A stretch of 64,000 bases of DNA from Flagellimonas onchidii. GTDB lineage: Bacteria; Bacteroidota; Bacteroidia; Flavobacteriales; Flavobacteriaceae. The notes beneath the pieces were generated by a model. The model was given only the letters and a program-made list of their open reading frames with translations, searched no databases and had not been told where the DNA came from. The position numbers and the translations under genes are program-made. The stretch is from positions 62,001 to 126,000 of the forward strand of contig NZ_SRXX01000003.1 in NCBI RefSeq assembly GCF_004804315.1, given 5' to 3'. Shown piece by piece: positions 11,103-18,594 of this stretch (position 1 is its first letter; the number at the start of each line of letters is the position of its first letter).

Positions 11103-12551
11103 TTAATAATAGGTATACCTTCTTACTTTGGCTATATATTTTGCCAATCTGATGACCTGATGGGAATATCCATATTCATTATCATACCATATATATAGTA
11201 CAATACTTTTTCCATCAGCAGAGACCAAGGTTGCTTTACTGTCGTATATGGATGGAGCTGAGGCTCCTACAATATCCGAGGAAACGAGTTCATTACTCAA
11301 AGAGTATTTTATTTGCTCTACCAAGTCACCTTCCAAGGCATATTTTTTTAGAATGGTATTGATACCTTCTTTAGAAGTTTTGTTTTTTACTTCAAGATGC
11401 AAAATAGCCAAAGAGCCATTTGGTACAGGTACCCTGATTGCATTGGAGGTCAACTTCCCCTTTAGAGATGGCAATGCTTTGGCAACTGCAGCTCCGGCTC
11501 CTGTTTCGGTGATGACCATGTTGAGGGCAGCGGCTCGACCTCTTCTGTACTTTTTGTGCATATTGTCCACCAAATTTTGATCATTGGTATAGGCGTGGAT
11601 GGTTTCCAGATGTCCTTTTTTAATTCCTAAAGAATCTTCAATAACTTTTAAAACTGGAGTGATTGCGTTTGTTGTACATGAAGCAGCGGAATAAATCTTG
11701 GTCTTGTCGGGGCTAGATTCTTTGTGGTTTACGCCATGAACGATATTAGGAACTTCTTTTCCAGGAGCGGTCAACAACACCTTACTGGCTCCTTTTGCCT
11801 CTAAGTGCCTGGATAAGGCTTCTTTGTCTCTAAATGCCCCAGTATTGTCAATAATTAAAGCATTATAAATGCCATATTTGGTATAATCAATGGTTTCGGG
11901 TTTGTCGGCGTTAATGAACCTGACCGTGGTCCCATTGATGATCAATGCTTGATTTTCCTCATCAATGTCCACAGTGCCCAAAAACTGTCCGTGAACAGAA
12001 TCAGTCTTCAATAGAGCCGCCCTTTTCTCGAGAATTTCTCTGTTTATTTCTCCTCTGACCACAATGGCCCTTAATCGCAATTGACTGCCCCTGCCGGTTT
12101 TTGCCATTAATTCACGAGCCACCAATCTTCCGATTCGTCCAAAACCATATAAGACTACATCTTTTGGTTTAATTTCCTTTGAAGACTGGGCGTCCTTAAA
12201 TTTCTCTAGCACAAAGGCCTTCACATTTAGATGGTTGTTGTCTTCCGAGTGGTATTCATAGGTCAATTTGCCAATATCTAATTTGGCCGGAGGTAGGTTA
12301 ATGTCATTTATTGCCCTTAAAATCTCGACTGAATCGAAAATTGAGATAGGTTTTTGAACAAATTCACCTGCATATTCATGTAGGTTGATAATGTCGCTGA
12401 CATTTTTGTCGATAATTTGATTTTTGAAAAGCACAACTTCTATGGCCTTATCGTACCAAAGATCACTTATAATTTTAATAAATTCTGTGGTTGCTTTTCT
12501 TCTGTCGGCTTGAAACGCCAGTTCTTTTTCGTAGGATTTAATATCTCCCAT
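11103..12551 (-). CDS. gap: Glyceraldehyde-3-phosphate dehydrogenase, long form
   Basis: Interconverts glyceraldehyde 3-phosphate and 1,3-bisphosphoglycerate with NAD(P). The protein has 482 residues, about 150 more than the classic enzyme. The Rossmann motif YGFGRIGRLVAREL starts near residue 135, so an N-terminal helical extension of about 130 residues precedes the catalytic part. The active-site motif SAASCTTNAITP places the catalytic Cys near 292, and ATLVSADGKSIVLYIWYDNEYGYSHQ is cut here into ordinary family blocks ending WYDNEYGYS. Long forms of this kind occur in Bacteroidota beside a normal-length enzyme and may serve gluconeogenesis; that role is inference. The gene is monocistronic, with an odd G-free leader. 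Confidence 0.93.
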   Translation of the reverse strand: MGDIKSYEKELAFQADRRKATTEFIKIISDLWYDKAIEVVLFKNQIIDKNVSDIINLHEYAGEFVQKPISIFDSVEILRAINDINLPPAKLDIGKLTYEYHSEDNNHLNVKAFVLEKFKDAQSSKEIKPKDVVLYGFGRIGRLVARELMAKTGRGSQLRLRAIVVRGEINREILEKRAALLKTDSVHGQFLGTVDIDEENQALIINGTTVRFINADKPETIDYTKYGIYNALIIDNTGAFRDKEALSRHLEAKGASKVLLTAPGKEVPNIVHGVNHKESSPDKTKIYSAASCTTNAITPVLKVIEDSLGIKKGHLETIHAYTNDQNLVDNMHKKYRRGRAAALNMVITETGAGAAVAKALPSLKGKLTSNAIRVPVPNGSLAILHLEVKNKTSKEGINTILKKYALEGDLVEQIKYSLSNELVSSDIVGASAPSIYDSKATLVSADGKSIVLYIWYDNEYGYSHQVIRLAKYIAKVRRYTYY

Positions 12552-12600
12552 GAGATTAGATTGAGTTAGAGTTAGTTGTTGTTAGTTGGAGGCAAAATTA
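12552..12600 (-). promoter_or_regulatory. gap -7 element and G-free leader
   Basis: TAATTTTG (12600-12593, minus) fits the -7 consensus; a TTA rather than TTG stands 19 bases upstream. The 41 bases between it and the ATG contain no G at all on the coding strand and repeat AACTAAC-like units, so the leader should be unstructured. Confidence 0.45.
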
Positions 12601-12634
12601 TATATTTCAAACGTTTTCGTAAAAAAATACGTAT

Positions 12635-12667
12635 AAAAAAAGCACCTACAATGAGGTGCCCTTTTTT
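12635..12667 (-). terminator. Terminator of the HtrA protease gene
   Basis: GCACCT (12642-12647) and AGGTGC (12654-12659) pair around a 6-base loop, with flanking A/T runs that extend the stem. On the minus strand a run of T follows. It begins 18 bases after the protease stop codon. Confidence 0.75.
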
Positions 12668-12684
12668 AGTTGTTTATGCAGATC

Positions 12685-14079
12685 TTATTGAAGAATCAGA
12701 CGTTCTTTTTCACCTTTTTCATTGATCATGGTGAAACTTGTTCGACCATATCTAGAGATTTCACCAAAATGTTCTTTGGCGTCATCAATATTATCTATTT
12801 CATTATCATCCAAGGCAATAATCACCTTGTTTTCAAGATCATATCTTTCATAGCCTTGTGGTACGTCAATAATTTTGACCCCTTTTTGGGTCCCATAAGT
12901 CCTTTTGTCTTTAGCTGATAGGTTTTTAACAGTGAACCCAGTAGCTGGAAGTATAGCGGTTTGATCCTTTTTTAAGGTAACCTCTCTTGTTAGCCTCTTG
13001 CCTGACCTCTCCACGGTAACCTCTATAATATCTCCTGGTCTTTTGGAGCGCAAATAGCCAGTCAACTCAGAAAACTTACGAACTTTTATATCGTCCACTT
13101 TTTTTATCACATCACCCTTTTCCAGTCCAGCAGCTTCTGCTCCTGAATCTTCAGTAATTTCTGATATGTAAACACCTTCGATTTCGTCGAGTCCTAGTTC
13201 AGTGGCACTTTGAGTGTTAAGGTCGCCACCTCTTATTCCTAACAAGCCACGTTGTACATTTCCAAACTCCATGATATCTTCAACCACTTTCTTGGCAATA
13301 TTACTTGGTACCGCAAAAGAATATCCCACGTAGGATCCTGTCTGGGAGGTGATAGCTGTATTGATTCCTATAAGGTCTCCATTGGTGTTGACCAAGGCTC
13401 CACCGCTATTGCCAGGATTTACGGCGGCATCAGTTTGTATAAAAGATTGCTGCCCCAAAGTCAGGGATCTGGCTTTAGCACTAACTATTCCTGCTGTAAC
13501 GGTTGAAGTAAGGCTAAAAGGATTACCAACAGCCAAGACCCATTCTCCAACTTTGGCATTGTCTGAGTCTCCAAAGGCCAAATAGGGAAGAGGTTTGTCC
13601 ACATCAATTTTTAAAAGTGCTATATCTGAACCTGCATCAGTTCCTATCACTTCTGCTTTAAACGTTTTTTTATTGTTCAAGGTTACCTCCAACTGACTAG
13701 CATTGGCGATTACATGATTGTTGGTCACGATAAATCCGTCAGGTGAAATAATAACTCCAGAACCTGTTCCTATTTGAGGAGCTTGCTGGCGCTCAGACCC
13801 GTAAAAGAAATCAGCAAGACTATTACCACTTCTGCTTATGCTCATATTTTTAACATGAACTACTGCATTTACAGTTTTCTCCGCAGCAATGGTAAAATCT
13901 ACTTCATTGATACCTGCTCCCCTAGCAGAAGTAGCCAAGGTACTTGTGCTCACAAATGGCGTTTCTTGTCCGGTTTGGACGATTTTATAGTTGTCTTTTT
14001 CAAAAAATAATTTATATGCTCCTAACGTAATTGCTCCTGCAAAAAGTGATACTAGGAACAAACTGGCTATTTTCTTCAT
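12685..14079 (-). CDS. DegP/DegQ-type HtrA serine protease
   Basis: Periplasmic protease and chaperone that removes misfolded envelope proteins. The 464 residues contain an N-terminal signal or anchor helix (about 5-25) and a trypsin-like domain with the complete triad: His122 in TNNHVIA, Asp152 in GSDIALLKID and Ser225 in NPGNSGGALV. A first PDZ domain follows (about 270-360, with GVYISEITEDSGAEAAGLEKGD), then a shorter C-terminal PDZ-like segment (about 375-464). It is divergent from dapF across 133 bases holding promoter-like elements in both directions. A terminator follows. It could be called degP or degQ; the sequence does not separate them. Confidence 0.95.
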   Translation of the reverse strand: MKKIASLFLVSLFAGAITLGAYKLFFEKDNYKIVQTGQETPFVSTSTLATSARGAGINEVDFTIAAEKTVNAVVHVKNMSISRSGNSLADFFYGSERQQAPQIGTGSGVIISPDGFIVTNNHVIANASQLEVTLNNKKTFKAEVIGTDAGSDIALLKIDVDKPLPYLAFGDSDNAKVGEWVLAVGNPFSLTSTVTAGIVSAKARSLTLGQQSFIQTDAAVNPGNSGGALVNTNGDLIGINTAITSQTGSYVGYSFAVPSNIAKKVVEDIMEFGNVQRGLLGIRGGDLNTQSATELGLDEIEGVYISEITEDSGAEAAGLEKGDVIKKVDDIKVRKFSELTGYLRSKRPGDIIEVTVERSGKRLTREVTLKKDQTAILPATGFTVKNLSAKDKRTYGTQKGVKIIDVPQGYERYDLENKVIIALDDNEIDNIDDAKEHFGEISRYGRTSFTMINEKGEKERLILQ

Positions 14080-14110
14080 AATTCAATAATAATTTAACAA
14101 TTCAATTCAA

Positions 14111-14118
14111 CAAAATTA
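14111..14118 (-). promoter_or_regulatory. Putative -7 element of the HtrA gene
   Basis: TAATTTTG on the minus strand, 31 bases ahead of the ATG, fits TAnnTTTG. I see no TTG at the expected upstream distance. Confidence 0.4.
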
Positions 14119-14187
14119 AGTCAATTCATTTTTGGCTTTGTCGGTTTAACTCGCTTTTAACTACAAAAAAAACCTTAAAGAATACCC

Positions 14188-14195
14188 TATCTTTG
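14188..14195 (+). promoter_or_regulatory. Putative -7 element of the dapF unit
   Basis: TATCTTTG lies 17 bases before the dapF ATG and fits TAnnTTTG. The -33 region reads TTTTAA rather than TTTG, so the element is incomplete. It would drive dapF, the acetyltransferase and mltG together. Confidence 0.4.
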
Positions 14196-14212
14196 TTCTT
14201 TTGTAAGCAATT

Positions 14213-14986
14213 ATGATACTGCAATTTTTTAAATATCAAGGGACCGGTAACGATTTTGTAATTATTGACAATCGCCATAATGTGTTTCCCAAAAATGATA
14301 CCAAGTTAATTGTAAGACTCTGTGATAGAAGGTTTGGTATAGGTGCAGATGGGCTTATTTTGATTGAAAATGATGAAAAGTCTGATTTCAACATGATCTA
14401 TTACAATTCCGATGCTAGCCAAAGTCTTTGTGGTAATGGAGGTAGATGTGCAGTAGCCTTTGCACATTATTTGGAAATGATTGGGAATGAAACCACTTTC
14501 AATGCCATTGATGGACTTCACTACGCAACAATCGAAGGAAGTGAAGTGAACCTAAAGATGGGGAATGTAGATGAAATCAAAGAAAAACCGACCTACACAT
14601 TTTTGAATACAGGATCTCCACATCATGTTCAGATGGTTGATAACTTGGAAGAGGTTGATGTAAAAATTGTCGGTGCCAAGCTTCGATACGGTATGTACGG
14701 TCAGTCTGGAAGCAACATCAATTTTGTGTCTCAGATTGATGATGACTCTTTCAATGCTCGGACATATGAACGCGGTGTTGAAGATGAAACCCTTTCGTGC
14801 GGTACCGGAGTAACAGCCGTGGCCATCGCAATGCACAAAATGGGGAAAACAAAATCTGATTTAGTGAAGATCAATATGCCTGGAGGAAACTTGTCGGTCA
14901 GTTTTGAGCAGCAAAACGGTTCATATACCAATATTTTTTTAAAAGGGCCTGCTAAGCAGGTCTATAAAGGAGAAATTGAATGTTAG
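14213..14986 (+). CDS. dapF: Diaminopimelate epimerase
   Basis: Converts LL- to meso-diaminopimelate, the last common step for lysine and the peptidoglycan cross-linking residue, in the cytoplasm. It has 257 residues. The start MILQFFKYQGTGNDFVIIDN is diagnostic. Both catalytic cysteines are present: Cys73 in SLCGNGGRC and Cys196 in LSCGTGVTA. The gene overlaps the next acetyltransferase gene by 7 bases, and mltG follows with another overlap, so the three are probably one operon linking a wall precursor with a wall enzyme. dapA is elsewhere in the window (32711-33601). Confidence 0.98.
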   Translation: MILQFFKYQGTGNDFVIIDNRHNVFPKNDTKLIVRLCDRRFGIGADGLILIENDEKSDFNMIYYNSDASQSLCGNGGRCAVAFAHYLEMIGNETTFNAIDGLHYATIEGSEVNLKMGNVDEIKEKPTYTFLNTGSPHHVQMVDNLEEVDVKIVGAKLRYGMYGQSGSNINFVSQIDDDSFNARTYERGVEDETLSCGTGVTAVAIAMHKMGKTKSDLVKINMPGGNLSVSFEQQNGSYTNIFLKGPAKQVYKGEIEC

Positions 14987-15513
14987 ATTTGAAAGGTAAA
15001 AAAGTTTATCTCAGGGCCTTGGAATCTAAAGATCTTGAGTTTTTATATCAACTTGAGAACGATACTTCTATTTGGGAGATTAGCGGAACCTTAAAGCCAT
15101 ATTCAAAAAAGGTTCTGAGACTGTATCTTGACAATGCCCACCGCGATATTTATGATGTGAAACAGCTTAGACTATGTATTTGCGATATAAAGGATAATTG
15201 TATCGGTCTTATCGATTTATTCGATTTTGATCCCAAAAACAAAAGAGCTGGAGTGGGAATCGTTATTGCAAAACCTAGTGATAGAAATAAAGGTTGGGGA
15301 GCAGAAGCACTTTCGTTGTTGTGCAATTATGCTTTTTCCATTTTAGATCTGCATCAACTGTATGCGAATATTTTAGAAGAAAATGAAAGAAGTATCCATT
15401 TGTTCGAGAAGTTAGGTTTTGAAAGAATCGGTCTTAAAAAAGAATGGATAAGAACCAGTAATGGGTTCAAGAATGAAATCATGTTTCAAAAAATAAATTC
15501 AAGTGTATCTTAA
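14980..15513 (+). CDS. RimJ/RimL-like GNAT N-acetyltransferase
   Basis: A 177-residue acetyltransferase of the RimJ/RimL/SpeG-like branch, recognised by the start GKKVYLRALESKDLEFLYQLEND, the acetyl-CoA loop DRNKGWGAEAL (about residue 100) and the end motif NERSIHLFEKLGFERIG. The substrate is unknown; ribosomal-protein N-termini and polyamines are the family examples. It overlaps dapF by 7 bases at its start and mltG by 11 bases at its end, so the three genes are likely translated together. Confidence 0.9.
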   Translation: MLDLKGKKVYLRALESKDLEFLYQLENDTSIWEISGTLKPYSKKVLRLYLDNAHRDIYDVKQLRLCICDIKDNCIGLIDLFDFDPKNKRAGVGIVIAKPSDRNKGWGAEALSLLCNYAFSILDLHQLYANILEENERSIHLFEKLGFERIGLKKEWIRTSNGFKNEIMFQKINSSVS

Positions 15514-16546
15514 AAAAGTACTTTGGGCAGTAGCCATATTGGGTCTTTTAATTTGTGGGTTTGTTGCTTATCAGATTTATAGCGCCATTTTTAATCCAAA
15601 TACCCAATTTAATAATGGCGAAGCCTTTGTTTATATAAGTTCTGATGCCACAATGGCCGATGTAAAGCAGAACCTTGAACCCCTATTGAAAGATATCTCT
15701 AGCTTTGAGGCCGTGGCCGACAGAAAAGGGTACACCCAAAACATTAAAGGGGGTAAATATGCCATTAAAAAGGGGATGAACAATAATGAAATCATTAATA
15801 CCCTTAGAAGTAGAAACCTGCCCGTAAAAGTGTCTTTTAACAATCAGGAAAGACTGGAAACTTTGGCGGGAAGAATTTCAACACAAATTGAAGCGGATAG
15901 TCTTTCGTTACTGCAAGCCTTTAATGATGTTACATTTTTGAATACCTCTGGATTTGATGAGGATACCAAACTATGCATGTATTTGCCAAATACTTATGAA
16001 TTTTTCTGGAATACCAATGCCGAGGATTTTAGGGATAGGATGCTCAAGGAATATAAAAGGTATTGGAATGCTGAAAGGCTGGAAAAAGCAAAAAAAATAA
16101 ATTTGACTCCCTCTCAAGTAATGTCTTTGGCGGCAGTTGTTCAAAAGGAGACGGTAAAGGCAGATGAGAGGCCTAGAGTGGCCGGAGTATATGTGAATAG
16201 AATTAGAAAAGGTTGGCCTTTACAGGCAGACCCAACGGTTATTTATGCCATTAAAAAGGAAACTGGCAATTATGACACTATTATTAAACGTGTATTGTAT
16301 AGGGATTTGGAAATGGATTCTCCTTACAACACCTATAAACATAAAGGTGTGCCACCTGGGCCAATTACAATGCCCGACATTTCTTCAATAGAAGCTGTTT
16401 TAAATCCTGAAAAGCACGATTACCTCTACTTTGTGGCCGATGTTTCCAATTTTGGGTACCATATGTTTGCCAAAACTGGTGCGCAACATAACCGAAATAA
16501 GGTGCAATACATCAATTGGCTCAACAAGAAAAAAGTATACCGATAG
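15503..16546 (+). CDS. mltG: Endolytic transglycosylase MltG
   Basis: Membrane-anchored lytic transglycosylase that cleaves nascent glycan strands and is thought to set their length. The 347 residues begin with a transmembrane anchor (about 5-24), then a LysM-like region, then the YceG domain with the catalytic Glu in SLAAVVQKETVKADE. Other family blocks are VAGVYVNRIRKGWPLQADPTVIYA, split here as VYVNRI and LQADPTVIYA, and MDSPYNTYKHKGVPPGPI, seen as SPYNTY and PPGPI. The start is GTG, 11 bases inside the preceding acetyltransferase gene. Its operon mate dapF makes the wall precursor. Confidence 0.95.
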   Translation: MYLKKVLWAVAILGLLICGFVAYQIYSAIFNPNTQFNNGEAFVYISSDATMADVKQNLEPLLKDISSFEAVADRKGYTQNIKGGKYAIKKGMNNNEIINTLRSRNLPVKVSFNNQERLETLAGRISTQIEADSLSLLQAFNDVTFLNTSGFDEDTKLCMYLPNTYEFFWNTNAEDFRDRMLKEYKRYWNAERLEKAKKINLTPSQVMSLAAVVQKETVKADERPRVAGVYVNRIRKGWPLQADPTVIYAIKKETGNYDTIIKRVLYRDLEMDSPYNTYKHKGVPPGPITMPDISSIEAVLNPEKHDYLYFVADVSNFGYHMFAKTGAQHNRNKVQYINWLNKKKVYR

Positions 16547-16620
16547 TGTAGTTTGACGTTAATTTTCAGCTATTTAACGTTATTTGAGACCTATTTAAGA
16601 AAAACTTAGGAGCTTTGAAC

Positions 16621-16650
16621 TTGTAATTAAAATGTCTCCCCCTATATTTG
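16621..16650 (+). promoter_or_regulatory. Promoter TTG-N19-TATATTTG
   Basis: TTG (16621-16623) and TATATTTG (16643-16650) are separated by 19 bases, the full Bacteroidota promoter pattern. The lysozyme-like gene starts 56 bases further on. Confidence 0.6.
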
Positions 16651-16705
16651 CCGGCCAAATTTGATTTCATTGTTTTTCGGCAATGGGACATTTAAAATTT
16701 GAGTT

Positions 16706-17344
16706 ATGAAAAGATGGATAAGTTTTATTTTGCATCTTGCCATGATTGTAATCTTGACGAGCTTTGGTTCCTACACCATGTCTAAGCAAGAGGACTTTAA
16801 GGTTCCTGACTCGTTAAAAAACTTGACTGATGAAGAGGCTTGTGTACTTGAAGGAGCTATTTCAGAAGAAACTTTGGTCAATCCTCCCTACTTAGGTGAT
16901 TCGTACAATGGCTTTAAGGAAGCACTTGCATTCAAAGAATCGCAAGGAAGATACAATGTCGTCAATACGTTGGGCTATCTAGGAAAATATCAATTTGGAT
17001 TAAGCACGCTGAATCTAATGGGCGTTAATGATGCCAATGTTTTTTTGAACGATGCCAAACTTCAAGAAAAGACATTTGAGACCAATATAGCACGAAACAA
17101 GTGGATTTTACGGAGGGACATTAAGCGTTTCAACGGAAAGAAAATAAGAGGAGTGATTGTGACAGAGTCAGGTATTTTGGCAGCTGCGCATTTAGCTGGC
17201 GCTGGAAACGTCAAAAAGTATCTGAGGTCTTATGGCAAGGTTGATGTTGCTGATGCCTATGGAAGTAACATTTCATATTACATGCGAAAATTTGCTGGGT
17301 TTGATATTTCAACAATCAAGCAAAAAAGAAATGCAAAAGTTTAA
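16706..17344 (+). CDS. Exported lysozyme/transglycosylase-like protein
   Basis: A 212-residue protein with an N-terminal hydrophobic signal (about 5-23). The central part resembles the lysozyme/soluble-transglycosylase fold: ALAFKESQGRYNVVNTLGYL has the Glu-Ser-x-Gly-x-Tyr pattern (Glu near residue 75) used as the catalytic Glu in that fold, followed by GKYQFGLSTL and later ILAAAHLAGAGNVKKYL. I infer cleavage or binding of peptidoglycan in the periplasm. It has its own promoter and a strong terminator, so it is a single-gene unit behind the dapF-mltG operon. Related flavobacterial proteins are often labelled as peptidoglycan-binding. The fold assignment is by eye and moderately sure. Confidence 0.65.
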   Translation: MKRWISFILHLAMIVILTSFGSYTMSKQEDFKVPDSLKNLTDEEACVLEGAISEETLVNPPYLGDSYNGFKEALAFKESQGRYNVVNTLGYLGKYQFGLSTLNLMGVNDANVFLNDAKLQEKTFETNIARNKWILRRDIKRFNGKKIRGVIVTESGILAAAHLAGAGNVKKYLRSYGKVDVADAYGSNISYYMRKFAGFDISTIKQKRNAKV

Positions 17345-17376
17345 ATAAGTTATATTTCACACGATTTGGATTAATG

Positions 17377-17402
17377 GCCCGGAATTTTTCTGGGCTTTTT
17401 TA
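17377..17402 (+). terminator. Intrinsic terminator between convergent genes
   Basis: GCCCGGAA / TTCTGGGC form an 8-bp stem with one G-U pair and a three-base loop, followed by a run of T. It serves the lysozyme-like gene; its T-run touches the stop codon of the convergent methylase gene. Confidence 0.8.
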
Positions 17403-18128
17403 TGCTTGAATGATAAAAATGGCCGGGCGTTTGTTTAGGTCGAGCTCAATTTCCTTCCATTCATGTACGGTTTTGGTCTTAATAAATTCTGTCGGCAAAG
17501 TAATGTCGGCCGCGATACAAAGTCGGGTGTTTTTGTGAAGCGTTTTGGTCAATTCGGCAAGTAGTTTGTCATTTCGGTAAGGAGTTTCCATAAAAATCTG
17601 CGATTGCCCTTTTTCATCGGAAAGTCTCTCCAATGTTTTTATCATTGCCTTTCTTTCGACCTTATCAATGGGTAAATAGCCGTTAAAAGCAAAATTTTGA
17701 CCATTCATACCGCTAGACATCATAGCCATCAGAATGGAGGAGGGGCCGATTAATGGAACAACTTGTATCCTTTTTTCATGGGCAACTCTGACTACAGCAG
17801 CACCCGGATCTGCAATACCAGGGCAACCAGCTTCAGAAAGAACACCAATATTGTGTCCACTTATACACGGGTCTAGATAGGACGGAATGATGGCTGGGTC
17901 CGTGAATTTGTTCAAAGTTTCAATATGAAGACTTGGTTGGGGTTTGCTAGGACTAATTCTTTTGATGAACCGTCGCGCGGTCTTCTCATTTTCTACAATA
18001 TAATAGTCGATATTTTCAATTGCCCTTTTAATAGAAATGGGGAGCACTTCTAATGGAGCATTGTCCCCTAAGGCAGTTGGAATCAAGTAAACTTTTCCTG
18101 AAACTAAACTTGGTTTTGATTCTTCCAT
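17400..18128 (-). CDS. RsmI-like SAM-dependent methylase (tetrapyrrole-methylase fold)
   Basis: A 242-residue protein of the fold shared by RsmI, which methylates the ribose of C1402 in 16S rRNA, and the tetrapyrrole methylases. The blocks VYLIPTALGDNA, IGVLSEAGCPGIADPGAAVV, VPLIGPSSILMAMMSSGMNG and IFMETPYRNDKLL follow RsmI order. It is shorter than E. coli RsmI (286 residues), and the flavobacterial genes of this group are usually annotated only as SAM-dependent methyltransferase. I am sure of the fold and less sure of the exact substrate. It follows the phosphatase gene by 4 bases in the same direction, and dnaA lies upstream of that. Confidence 0.85.
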   Translation of the reverse strand: MEESKPSLVSGKVYLIPTALGDNAPLEVLPISIKRAIENIDYYIVENEKTARRFIKRISPSKPQPSLHIETLNKFTDPAIIPSYLDPCISGHNIGVLSEAGCPGIADPGAAVVRVAHEKRIQVVPLIGPSSILMAMMSSGMNGQNFAFNGYLPIDKVERKAMIKTLERLSDEKGQSQIFMETPYRNDKLLAELTKTLHKNTRLCIAADITLPTEFIKTKTVHEWKEIELDLNKRPAIFIIQA

Positions 18129-18132
18129 GGGG

Positions 18133-18585
18133 TTATATCAATTTTTTGGCAATGGCTTCACATGCAATATCAATCATTTGAAACACATTTTCAAATCCAT
18201 CCTCTCCACCATAATATGGGTCTGGAACCTCGCTTACACCCAAATCTACTTCGTCTAACAAAAGTTTTACTTTTCTTTCTTCAACTTTGCTGCCTGCCAA
18301 CTTTATAATATTGGCAAAATTGCTTTTATCCATTGCATAGATCAAATCAAATGCTTCAAAATCCTTTTCAGAGAACTTTCTACATTTTTGAAAACTGATA
18401 TCAAGGCCGTGCTTTTTGGCAACTGCAATTGACCTTGGGTCAGGGGAGTTTCCCACATGGTAACCTGCAGTTCCCGCAGAATCCACTAAAACCGTTTCAG
18501 GATTAATCTTTGATTTCAGGATGCCTTCGGCCAAAGGTGATCTGCAAATGTTACCAAGGCAGACCATCAAAACTTTGGTTTTCAT
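18133..18585 (-). CDS. Low-molecular-weight protein-tyrosine phosphatase
   Basis: Cytoplasmic phosphatase with the P-loop C(X)5R near the N-terminus: CLGNICRSPLAEG, nucleophile Cys9 and Arg15. The general-acid loop DPYYGGEDGF is near residue 120. The 150 residues match the family. In other bacteria such enzymes act on tyrosine-phosphorylated proteins, including polysaccharide kinases, or on small phosphoesters. No exopolysaccharide genes are nearby, so a specific role is not suggested. It lies 9 bases behind dnaA and 4 bases before the RsmI-like gene. Confidence 0.95.
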   Translation of the reverse strand: MKTKVLMVCLGNICRSPLAEGILKSKINPETVLVDSAGTAGYHVGNSPDPRSIAVAKKHGLDISFQKCRKFSEKDFEAFDLIYAMDKSNFANIIKLAGSKVEERKVKLLLDEVDLGVSEVPDPYYGGEDGFENVFQMIDIACEAIAKKLI

Positions 18586-18594
18586 GAAATGGGA

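Noticed and set aside
16556-16580. ACGTTAA / TTAACGT inverted repeat after mltG as a terminator
   Set aside because: Only 7 A/T-rich pairs and no T-tract, so it is too weak to call; it could be an operator but nothing else supports that.
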